Source: Scleroderma bovista
Lineage: Eukaryota > Basidiomycota > Agaricomycetes > Boletales > Sclerodermataceae
Reading direction: 5' to 3'
Length of the DNA: 11,359 nt
NCBI GenBank assembly: GCA_037178675.1
Contig: JAYMGJ010000811.1
Location: 1-11,359, forward strand
A model generated the notes under the pieces. That model made no database searches. It saw nothing but the letters and a program-made list of their open reading frames with translations, and was not told the origin of the DNA. This document shows, one piece after another, positions 1 to 7,349 of the stretch (within the stretch, counting starts at the first letter, position 1; each line of letters opens with the position of its first letter). The translations under genes were made by a program, and so were the position numbers.

Positions 1-956
1 GGATGTCTATGTAACCCCACATGAACTTCTTCGAAATGAGCATATCAGCGGTGATACTGCAATGCTCATACAGGCATTTTGTCAAGACTTTGTCATCCCG
101 CACTTAGGTCACTTTTCCCAGTGGTGCAAAGTCGAGTCTATCAACCCTCCAAAGGTGTGCTGTGAGTTGTTCTGGTGATTCTACCTATGCTATTACTCAT
201 ATCTCCTACAGTATTCGCAGAACCAATTTCTTTGTATGGCCAAGAGCATCTCCCAGCACCTTTGAGCCCACTCAGTTCACATATCAGGTGCAGGGGATTA
301 GACAAAGAGGCGAGAGTTGTGCCCTCTGAGGACATGAGGCACATGTCTGCCTCAGCTGCTATATGAGAGACCGCCGCAGTAACCACCAGTGAAAACCAGG
401 CTGAGGCTTCGTCAGACAATGTTTGGCCTGCAAAGTCTCTTCGTCAATGCTGTCAACAACACTTTGCACAGGTGTTTCCTCTTCCCGACAAAGAGGTTTT
501 TTCAGATCCAGTTTCAGTCGAACCTTCCAATCCATTGGCTCCTGGACCTGTTCTCATTAGCATTGGGCCAAACTCTGATGCCGTACTGGATCAATTTAGT
601 CTTGGGGACAATCTCTTACCATGCTTACACATGCTTGTCAGAACCGCTTGCAGCAGCTGCTGGGAAACGGTATTGAAATCCTCACCCTGGAACCTGACTG
701 CCGAGCAAGCATTGAATTTATCTAGGGCTCTCTCTGCTGACCTGAAGGGGTTGTCTGATTTTTCTATCACAATGGTACTTTCAGTTACCTCACTTTAAGA
801 TCTGACCTTGTGCTAATCATTTTTGTAGAAAGCAAAGTTCTCGATCTCAACCCTGCTCTGCAAAGTGCTCGGTGTGGTAATCTTGTCGTGGGCACTTTAC
901 ATTTTTGTCGAACTGGGTTTCATCTATCTTGCGTAGCACTGATCTATTCCACATAA
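1..956 (+). pseudogene. 3' part of an unrecognised multi-exon gene, degraded
   Basis: An open frame runs in from the left edge (codons from base 2) and reads DVYVTPHELLRNEHISG onward to about base 154. It is followed by an intron ending at the AG of 210-211 (donor at 155 or 157). The next frame (213-326) contains TNFFVWPR and TFEPTQFTYQVQGIRQRG and meets a TGA at 327-329. Beyond that stop the frame reads on with C/H-rich residues (GHEAHVCLSCYMRDR). A third frame (367-774) reads NPLAPGPVLISIGPNSDAV and WNLTAEQALNLSRALSADL. It ends at a good donor (GTACTT, 775) of a 54-nt intron (775-828, branch TGCTAAT). The frame after it (829-956) reads VLDLNPALQ, GTLHFC and ALIYST, then TAA. The frames do not join without an indel near 340-390 and probably one in the T-run near 757. 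I do not recognise the family. The coding-like composition and shared strand suggest a decayed gene, but an intact gene with unseen introns remains possible. Confidence 0.5.
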
Positions 957-1049
957 TGTGCATTTTTCTGAATATAGTTTTTGTTCCTGTCTGATGTTTA
1001 AATATTGGTCCCCCAGCTAGTGTGTTCCCTGCTGCCCACTCCTAGTACC

Positions 1050-2888
1050 ATGGTCTCGCACATTTTTCTTGCTAATAAGTCCAATGCCTGCCGTACTCAG
1101 CCGCCAAAGCGTCCCCGCACAAAAGTTATACTCAGTGCTGAGGCCTGGAAAATACTGAAGCTCAACCATCAAGAGAAGATGGAGTGGTTCAAGCAAGACA
1201 TGAACGACACATTTGAGAGACTGGACGAAATGACAAAGACAATCGTGTCCAAGCACAGTAAAAGTATTTACCATGTCCAGAACAGTCTTTATCTAGGGCA
1301 TGTGAAGTTTTGCACCAGGAGGAAAAAGGTCAATGCTTGGAATGCATTTTGCTGGAAGAAACACCAATTGGCTCAAGACCAGAGTGGTATGTGTGTTGTC
1401 GACGGCATGAGTACTACCTAATTAATCTATGTTGCAGGTAGCGGTCACAATGTCTCTAACAAGAGAATTTTGCCTGATCTTGTAGCGACATACAAGGAAG
1501 ATTATAGCAAACTCTCTGCTGACGAAAAAGCACGACTCATTGACGAGTACAGTGAATTCAAGCTTGGCAAGGTTGCTGGAAGACATGTTTCAGTGCACTC
1601 GAAAATTAGTGATGCTACCCATGCTATCAAGAATGAGGTACGACTCGCTATCATTCTAAATTGGTTGCTTGTATTCACAGAGATAAATCTATGTAGTTGG
1701 ATTGCCTCAAAGCTCACACAGGTGTTGAAACAATCCTTTATGCAATGTGTGGGGCCACAGACCTTCCGCTTCAAGGCATTGCCTTCAATACCGAGGGCAT
1801 TGATAATTTCATGGAATCTGTGATAGGTATTGACGCTGATGACTTTGTCAGTAAAATGGAGGGATTTGCGGTTCAGGGAATATAAGGTAAACACACTCAT
1901 CCTCTATGCAAAAATGTTTACAATGGCATGCCATTTAGGTGCAGCAAAAAATCACCACCAACGAGTCTCACAACTTCATGGTGCGATTCACGAAATAATA
2001 AACCATAAGCTGTGTATGTGATGAACCACCATTGAGTATGAACCCCTTCTCACGAATCAGAGGACATCACACGTGATCCTGACATGAAGATGCAGTGGTC
2101 ATATTACTTTTGAAATGTTATTACACGCTATCAGGTTGCTATCGAGGGCTGGCCACCCACTGTTCCCTTCATGAACCTTAGCAAGGCATCAAGCTCGTTC
2201 TCCCAACTGGAAATGTTGCTGCGGAAGTGGGAAATGGGTAGTACATACTGGAAGGAGCTGAGTCAGGAAGAGTATGAGAGTCTCAGAGGAGAAAGGAATC
2301 AGCAGCTTGAAAGTGGCAAACTTAACGAACCTTCTTGTTGCAACTGCTCTGACAAAGGCAAGAAGCGTGCATGCTGTCCTACCAACACCAACAATTCTCG
2401 TCAATGCAAAAAGTACAAGAGCACACCAACTGTGGATGACGATGAAAGTGAAGATGATACTGGTAGGAGCACTAATCGGGACTAATCCTGGAGCTGACAC
2501 AACTTGGGCAGTGCAAGGCACATCAGCCGAAAATGGTGGCACAGGGGGAACCATTAGCCCTGCAGCAAATACGGCAGTTCCACTTCCAGAGGGTAGAGCC
2601 GATGTCAACATGCCAGCTGAGAATGATGGCACAATCCAAAGGGGCACTAGCACCAGTGCTAATCCTGCAGCTGGTGCCACTACTCTGGCTACAGCGCCCA
2701 TGGCTAATGTCAGTACTTTAACCAGGAATAGCAGCACCATCTATGGTACCAATGCCCACCCTGGTGGGAGTACCACAGCTCAGACAGCTAACAGCATGGA
2801 TGCATGGGGCGGTTTTGATGCCGACCTCTTTGACGATCTCGAACGACATATCTTTGAATTTGATGGAGCCGCCATCTCCCCTTTCTAA
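1050..2888 (+). pseudogene. HMG-box-like agaricomycete hypothetical protein, six exons, with in-frame stops
   Basis: The proposed exons are 1050-1386, 1438-1637, 1697-1886, 1939-2013, 2061-2462 and 2512-2888. The introns are 51, 59, 52, 47 and 49 nt long, all GT-AG, several with CTAAT-like branch points. The start ATG at 1050 lies in an ACCATGG context, but the frame is open upstream to 1005, so the start is uncertain. The exon 1/2 product (KVNAWNAFCWKK, then YKEDYSKLSADEKARLIDEY) resembles an HMG box. Exon 3 reads TGVETILYAMCG and VSKMEGFAVQG, exon 4 NHHQRVSQLHGAIHEI, and exon 5 LEMLLRKWEMGSTYWKEL and a Lys/Cys-rich then acidic stretch (TVDDDESEDD). Exon 6 is Ser/Thr/Ala/Gly-rich and ends in an acidic aromatic tail (FDADLFDDLERHIFEFD). 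In-frame stops are TAA at 1883-1885, TAG formed across the 2013/2061 splice, and TGA at 2111-2113 in WSYYF-stop-NVITRYQV. From memory of related hypothetical proteins the last position is Arg. A nuclear DNA-binding role is inference only. Confidence 0.6.
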
Positions 2889-3434
2889 ATATGCTGTTAT
2901 GCAACATTGATTGGTTGTACTTGTCCAAACATTTAGATAAAAAAATATAGCTGACCAATTTTATCTAATGCTGAATATTGATCACATTAGTGTAGTCCAA
3001 AAATACACAGTTCCGGTAGGTAAAAGATCCAACTTGAGCTGCCAAAACAGTTAGCATGGCACAGAGCTACACGGAAGAAATTTGAATAGGGAGGTGGAAG
3101 AAGTGGGAATAGTGAATGTACCAAGTAGCCTCAGCAAGTGGGAACAGTGGTTGGATGGACAAGGACAGCACGGAATGGAAGCAGTGGCACTACAACCGTG
3201 AGGTAGACGGCAGTCAGCATGCAGCCCAAGGCAAGTAGAAATAATACCTACAATGTTAGATCAACGATCAACATATGCGCAGGATCAAGGGCAGGGAGTG
3301 GGCAGCATGATGCTTCCTCCTGTCAAAGGAGTTGAAGTTGAGGCAGCACATAAGCTCTATCTTGCTACCATTCCATTCCTGAACCTGCTCAGCACACTAC
3401 TTCACAGGCCAAAGGTCTCTCGCCAAAGGCCCTC
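2889..3434. other. Non-coding spacer left of the retrotransposon
   Basis: No convincing gene is seen. Just after the stop of the preceding gene lies a 10-bp inverted repeat, TTAGATAAAA (2933-2942) and TTTTATCTAA (2959-2968), which could form a hairpin in the 3' untranslated region. From about 3100 the sequence becomes purine-rich and shares motifs with the repeats right of the retrotransposon. The 14-mer GACAAGGACAGCAC (3158-3171) recurs exactly at 9695-9708, AGCAAGTGGGAACAG resembles AGCGAGTGGGAACAG near 10140, and GCAGCCCAAG occurs on both sides. This suggests the element inserted into an older repeat tract. Confidence 0.55.
2933..2968. repeat. 10-bp inverted repeat after the HMG-like gene
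   Basis: The arms TTAGATAAAA and TTTTATCTAA are perfectly complementary around a 16-nt spacer, 45 bases past the stop codon. This could be a 3'-end hairpin or chance in an AT-rich stretch. Confidence 0.4.
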
Positions 3435-3439
3435 CTCAC
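3435..3439. repeat. Target-site duplication, left copy (CTCAC)
   Basis: CTCAC directly precedes the TGAGA end of the left LTR and recurs directly after the right LTR at 9488-9492. A 5-bp duplication is the usual length for Ty3/gypsy integrases. Confidence 0.9.
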
Positions 3440-3808
3440 TGAGATGACCCTAGGCAAACACCAAGGACCCGACCACACGCTAAGACTCTAAGAGAATAGG
3501 ACGCGAGTATCTAGAGCAAAGACCCAAGATGAGCTTGAATGGAGAGCCTCTGGGTGCTGGATTGCAATGTATATATACTACTATACATGAGGGCTATGCA
3601 AGGCTATCCATGAGGCTACATGCAGGTAGAAGGCTATGTAATGACATCACTGTGGAGCTAAGGCTATGCGTAATGATGTCAAGGGTGGCAGCGTGTACAG
3701 CATGAGGTACAAGTCTAGACTAGGTAGATAAGATAGAGGCTGTACACTAAGATAAGATAAACACTATCTAATTGCAGATTAGATAAGATAAAAAGTCGGA
3801 CCGTAACA
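3440..3808 (-). repeat. 3' LTR of the chromovirus
   Basis: The 369-bp repeat matches 9150-9487 with 11 substitutions and one 31-bp gap. In element orientation it starts TGTTAC and ends in CA. It holds a TATATATA at 3570-3577 and a cluster of WGATAR motifs near its U3 start (3726-3792). The twelve-base repeat AGATAAGATAAA occurs at 3750-3761 and 3781-3792; the 31 bp from one repeat to the next are missing in the other LTR. The self-primer sequence here is changed (CTTGAAT in place of CTCGAAT). Confidence 0.95.
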
Positions 3809-3821
3809 CTACTCCCCCCTC
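3809..3821 (-). promoter_or_regulatory. Polypurine tract (plus-strand primer)
   Basis: On the minus strand GAGGGGGGAGTAG ends exactly at the 3' LTR boundary. A purine run in this position primes plus-strand DNA synthesis in LTR elements. It overlaps the ancestral pol stop codon (TGA at 3820-3822). Confidence 0.85.
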
Positions 3822-4707
3822 AGGTGCAGGATTCCAGACTGCAGAACTGAGTGTCACAAACCGTGAGGTTTTCGGGGATAGGACTAAATAACGAGTCAAA
3901 GTCCACCTGGGCCATATGAAGTTTCCGAGGAGCAGAGGGGTTTTCTCAGTAAAAGCGCTTGACTACCAGAGGAGAATTCTTTAAATTCGACGAGGGTTCC
4001 CATGTTCTCTCATGTTCTTCGTACCCTTTCCAGTGTACCAGATATTGGAGCTGCCTTTTATAAATACGAGAAGCTACAACATAGTCTACTTTGTATTCTT
4101 CATCGCGTTCTTCAGAAACATGTACTGGACCAGGCCAGGACACGGGTTGACTGGGAAGAGGATCTAAATAAGGTTTTACTCGAGAAACATTCACAACCGG
4201 GTGAATCTGAGGAGTTTTCGGGAGCTTAAGCTCGACCGCATTCGGGGTTACGCGAGTGACCTCATAGGGGCTGATCCACTTCTCCGTAAGCTTCTTAGAA
4301 GCACGATTTAGCATACGAAGGTTGTCCGTAGAAAGCCAGACCTGTTGGCCTACAACATAGTCTGGGGCGGGATTTCTATGCTTATCCGCCTGAAGCTTCA
4401 TATTACGTTTTGCCTTCTCAGAAGACTCAACGACTTTATTAAATATGGTGGCAAAGTCCTTAGCCGCTGGGGCTACTGTGTCCACCGGCTCAACACCCAT
4501 TCAAGGGGAATAACTCCGGGTAATTCTGAACGATGAATCAGTGGTTACCTCCGAGACCGTGTTGTTCCAGATGAACTGGGCAATCTTGATCCATTTGGCC
4601 CATTCACTCTGGCGATCACTTACGTAGGTTCGGAGATACTGATTAATTTTGCAGTTCAACCGCTCCGTTTGACCATCGGTCTGAGGGTGACATTTTCCTT
4701 TTAACAC
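3820..4707 (-). pseudogene. pol: pol 3' part: integrase catalytic Glu region, GPY/F-like module and chromodomain
   Basis: The frame opens with CHPQTDGQTERLN, which holds the third catalytic residue (Glu) of the D,D-35-E triad, and continues SEWAKWIKIAQFIWNN. A TGA at 4501-4503 interrupts it. The next stretch carries the GPY/F-like module (KLTEKWISPYEVTRV, an SPY variant) and then a chromodomain (VDYVVASRIYKRQLQYLVHWKGY, EEHERTWEPSSNL). A second TGA at 3946-3948 follows VVKRFY, after which 41 more residues stay in frame and coding-like to the terminal TGA at 3820-3822 beside the polypurine tract. Both internal TGA codons would be CGA (Arg) after one C-to-T change. Chromodomains direct integration to methylated-histone chromatin in this group. 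The join to the preceding segment needs a frameshift near 4690-4700, where 11 nt seem to be missing before CHPQTDG. Confidence 0.9.
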
Positions 4708-4987
4708 CTAAGAGTCTATACAACTCCCCCAGGAAGTTGCTTGCAAAGACCAATCCACGGTCTGACACAACGGAAGACAGGAGTCCATGCTGACACCAGA
4801 CATGGTCTCTAAATAACTCAGCGGTTGACAGGGCGGTTTCCTCTTTAGTGCAAGGCACAAACATGACCTCCTTGGAGAACTGATCAACCACGACTAATAT
4901 ATAATTGTACCCGAGGGATTCCGGCATCTCGGTGAAGTCCATAGTGATGTCAAGCCATGGGCCGCTGGGGGTAGGGAGAGGGACAAG
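4697..4987 (-). pseudogene. pol: pol: integrase catalytic core, first and second Asp
   Basis: In frame from the right it reads LVPLPTPSGPWLDITMDF (first Asp in MDF), ILVVVDQFSKEVMFVPCTK, TAELFRDHVWCQHG and SSVVSDRGLVFASNF (second Asp in SDRG), then LYRLLGVKRKMS. These are the usual landmarks of the Ty3/gypsy integrase core. The continuous open frame extends upstream to 5134, but residues before SLVPLPTP come from the inserted solo LTR and are not integrase. The frame then leaves the family sequence after KRKMS and stops at 4643. Confidence 0.9.
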
Positions 4988-4992
4988 ACTTC
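4988..4992. repeat. Target-site duplication of the solo LTR, left copy (ACTTC)
   Basis: ACTTC abuts TGTCAAG on the left, and the same five bases follow GTAACA on the right at 5624-5628. Confidence 0.85.
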
Positions 4993-5623
4993 TGTCAAGT
5001 CCAGGTCTACTCTGGTAGGAAGTCCGGTCAAGTCCGGATGAAAACAGACGAGGGCAGAGGTCAGAGGTTTGGGCAGAGGTTAGCCCGGGCCAGAGTTGCG
5101 ACTGATTGGATTCAACGACAAGGACAACGAGCATTGATCCCTTGCGTAGGTTCTGGTCGGGTGGAGATGGAGACGGAGACAGACAAGGGGACAGGAGTAG
5201 TAACTTAGATGATTTCAGACTGAGGTATACAAGGTAAACTAGAGGGTACTTATACTAAGTAGAAACTAGGGTCGAGTACATACAGTGACAAGTAAACAAC
5301 CTAATAGCGGACAAGGGACGTCCGGAGTTAGGACTAGGTCAGGTCCGGTGAAAATAAAGTCAGGACCGGGTAAAATAAATCAGGTCTGGTGAAAAAGCTA
5401 CAAGGTATAGGATATATCGAGTTCACGGAGAACTCACGTCAAGGCAGGGTAGACGGCAAGGTGTAGTAAGAGCGAATGGAGTATAGACCAAGGGTCGTAG
5501 TTAGCGGAAGGTTATCTGTGTGAGCGCGACCGGAGTAGGAGACGAGCGACCGGAGTAGAGCTGTAGAGCTGCGATACGACCGGAGTGACCGGATAAGGCC
5601 CGGAGTTGGGCATGGTCGTAACA
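4993..5623 (-). mobile_element. Solo LTR of a second retrotransposon, nested in the integrase
   Basis: This 631-bp block begins TGTCAAGTCC and ends GTCGTAACA, so it has TG...CA ends. It is flanked by the 5-bp direct repeat ACTTC (4988-4992 and 5624-5628). It sits between integrase zinc-finger sequence (SKVLNQ) and integrase core sequence (LVPLPTPSG), and codes for neither. Its minus strand begins TGTTACG, like the host element (TGTTACRG), so it probably lies in the same orientation, but the body is not similar. No internal region, PBS or second LTR is present, which fits LTR-LTR recombination after insertion. Several CCGG-centred motifs (ACCGGAGT) cluster near its U3 side. More than 30 CpG sites persist. 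Confidence 0.85.
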
Positions 5624-5628
5624 ACTTC
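5624..5628. repeat. Target-site duplication of the solo LTR, right copy (ACTTC)
   Basis: This is the second copy of the 5-bp duplication described at 4988-4992. Confidence 0.85.
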
Positions 5629-5952
5629 CAGAAGTCTTTGATTCAACACTTTGGATTGCTGGCACTTTTGACAGTGCTTCACATAGGTCTGAATCTGCTC
5701 TTTCATCCCTTTCCAGGAATAATGCTTCCGGAGCGCGTTATACGTAGCTTTTACTCCTTTATGGCCAGCAACAGGAGTATCGTGAAAGTTCGTAATGAGT
5801 GTTTGTCGTTCTTCGTAAGACTGATCAGTGACATCGATCAGTTTAATAGATACTGGGTTTAACAGGACCTGGTCCTTGTTGTCTTCGGAACTAGATACGT
5901 AATGGTCCGATCGCCTGCTAAGCGGATCTGCCACGTGCATCTGGGTTCCCTT
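5629..5952 (-). pseudogene. pol: pol: RNase H tail and integrase HHCC zinc finger
   Basis: The segment starts YKKGTQMHVADPLSRRSDH. The ADPLSRR motif carries the last acidic residue of the RNase H active site. It continues through a linker to the integrase N-terminal finger: His residues in NFHDTPVAGHKG and Cys residues in VKHCQKCQQSK. It ends at SKVLNQR, where the solo LTR interrupts. The frame is offset by one base from the preceding RNase H segment, with an extra base near 5948-5955. It is also offset from the integrase core beyond the LTR. The LTR plus its duplication is 636 bp, a multiple of three, so this second shift is a separate change, plausibly one base lost near 5633. Confidence 0.88.
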
Positions 5953-5953
5953 T

Positions 5954-6514
5954 TTATAGATAAGCGAATAATTTAAACCTCGTCATCCACATCTGCCAGC
6001 GCGCTTGGCGCTTAGACAGGTTCTGCGACTTGGTAAAGTACGTTAAATTATGGTGGTCCGTATATATTTCGAAAGCGTAAGGAGTGGCTTCAAGATAATG
6101 GCGCCAGGCCTCAGTTTCTTTTATGATGGCCAGCATCTCTTTATCGTGAATAGGATAATTTCGTTCTGGGGGTGTCATGGAATGTGACATGTACGCGACA
6201 GGTCTGAATTCACCGTCCTCGCACTTCATGGATATCACTCCCCCGACGGCGAACTCAGATGCATCGGTTTCGAGGCAGAATTCACGGTCCTGGTCGGGGT
6301 ACTGAAGTACCGGAGCACAAGTAAAGGCGGCTTTTAAAGCCTCAAACGCAGCACGTTCTTTCTCCCCAAAGTTAAATACCGTATCTTTACACATAAGGTC
6401 TGTCATGGGCCTAGCCATGATCACATAATCTTTAATGAAGCATCTATAGAAATTGCCGAGACCTAGGAACGCGTGAAGTTTCCTGAGATTCATTTTCTCG
6501 TAATAACTTAGCAA
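5954..6514 (-). pseudogene. pol: pol: end of reverse transcriptase and RNase H
   Basis: Family-like sequence starts around LRKLHAFLGLGNFYRCFI, the conserved segment at the end of the Ty3/gypsy reverse transcriptase. RNase H follows, with its acidic residues in ETDASEFAVGG (D84 of the 186-residue frame), HDKEMLAI (E126) and YTDHHNLTYF (D153). The fourth acidic residue lies across a frameshift in the next segment. The fingers, palm and YxDD catalytic motif that should precede it are absent. The frame ends at TAA (5954-5956) just past KLFAYL. Confidence 0.9.
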
Positions 6515-6520
6515 AGCGTG
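6480..6520 (-). other. Scar of an internal deletion removing most of reverse transcriptase
   Basis: Minus-strand reading passes from a protease-linker sequence (SLLETRFAKLLREN) to the end of reverse transcriptase (NLRKLHAFLGLGN) within about 15 codons, with a change of frame. Related elements have a few hundred residues here, including the YxDD active site. The exact breakpoints cannot be set without an intact relative. Confidence 0.75.
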
Positions 6521-7306
6521 TTTCCAAAAGCGACTTGCACTCTGGAGGACACTGAGTTAAATTAACTTTGCTGGTAACCCAGTCTATATCAGGATTATGC
6601 TTCTGAAGCCAGGTGTGGCCAAGGATAGGCAGTACTTTTCCAAGGCATGTGACGGCACACCACAGCTTTTCAGTGTGTTTCCCAATACCGACTGTCAACA
6701 ATACATAATGCATGATATCGCCCTCCTGATTCCTAGTGCCATCTATGTTAAGCACAGGGACGGGCTTTACCAGCTTAGATAACTGAAGCCGTTGATCAAG
6801 AGCCCAGCTCTTGTCAACAAAGCAACCAGTAGCGCCACTGTCTAGCAGAGTGTCTACCTTTATAGTATTAAGTGGTCCGCGGATGCAGACCGGTACCGTC
6901 ACTTCACATTCCATTGTGAAGGACCTTCGTAAGTCCACAAAAACTTCTAAGTTGCCAGCGGGACTTTCTGGTTCCTTAGATGCCAAAGAAGGAGAAGAAA
7001 TATTTTTATTCAATCAGGAATTAAGCACGCTCGATTTTACTTCCGGCGCCGAGCCCTTTGCAGGGACCCCCTTAGAAGGTACAGAATTGTCCAAGTCACA
7101 GTCCACGCTATCAACTGACAAAACAGAAAAGTGAGAAGGAGAAACTGAGACAGGAGAAACTACAGAAGACACTTTTTTGTAGGTTTTTGCTATTTTTGTA
7201 CGTAGCAAAGCAATGTGGTATTTAAATATTTCCTGCACAGCAGGAGTAGTAGCACGAGAAAGTCTATAGTCCAGAATACGTACAGCTGTGTCCAAAGGAG
7301 ATTCGA

Positions 7307-7349
7307 GAGTGAGGATGCCCAATTTATCCTCACTCACTAATCTTTTAAA
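7307..7349 (-). promoter_or_regulatory. Programmed -1 ribosomal frameshift signal at the gag/pol junction
   Basis: On the minus strand the heptamer T TTA AAA (7349-7343, spaced in the gag frame) matches X XXY YYZ. The gag stop TAG is one codon later (7339-7337). After a 7-nt spacer comes a perfect 10-bp stem, GAGTGAGGAT (7335-7326) with ATCCTCACTC (7316-7307), closing a 9-nt loop. Slipping back one base places the ribosome in the open pol frame. Heptamer, spacing and stem all match known -1 sites. No pseudoknot partner for the loop was found. Confidence 0.82.

Larger units (their letters stand above)
6444..7349 (-). pseudogene. pol: pol 5' part: N-terminal region and aspartic protease
   Basis: This frame is -1 relative to gag and is open through the frameshift site. 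The first 107 residues after the gag stop are a variable linker. A TGA at 7014-7016 then interrupts the frame, again CGA after one transition. Past it comes the retroviral-type aspartic protease, with the active-site motif VDTLLDSGATGCFVDKSW (Asp at residue 58 of the downstream 189-residue frame) and VLPILGHTWLQKHNPDIDW, which matches the usual hydrophobic-G-x-x-WL motif. After LLETRFAKLL the frame runs into the deletion scar and stops at 6444. The protease would cut the Gag-Pol polyprotein. Apparent starts at 7335 (GTG) and 7011 (TTG) are not real initiators. Confidence 0.88.

Noticed and set aside
141..419. Minus-strand 92-codon frame and other short frames at the left end
   Set aside because: They lie opposite plus-strand exons with better peptide quality and splice sites.
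5439..5624. Minus-strand 61-codon frame, and the first 48 codons of the 5134-4643 frame
   Set aside because: Both fall inside the solo LTR and show no similarity to integrase or other proteins.
4988..5628. DNA transposon with terminal inverted repeats (AGACTTCTG / CAGAAGTCT)
   Set aside because: The inverted match comes partly from the host sequence and the ACTTC duplication. TG...CA ends with a 5-bp direct duplication explain the block better as an LTR.
7014..7337. Independent small gene between gag and pol starting at GTG 7335-7337
   Set aside because: The frame is open upstream through the frameshift heptamer and continues past a CGA-compatible TGA into the protease, so it is the start of pol.
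7307..7349. Pseudoknot downstream of the slippery heptamer
   Set aside because: No sequence just downstream complements the 9-nt loop AAATTGGGC, so only a stem-loop is claimed.
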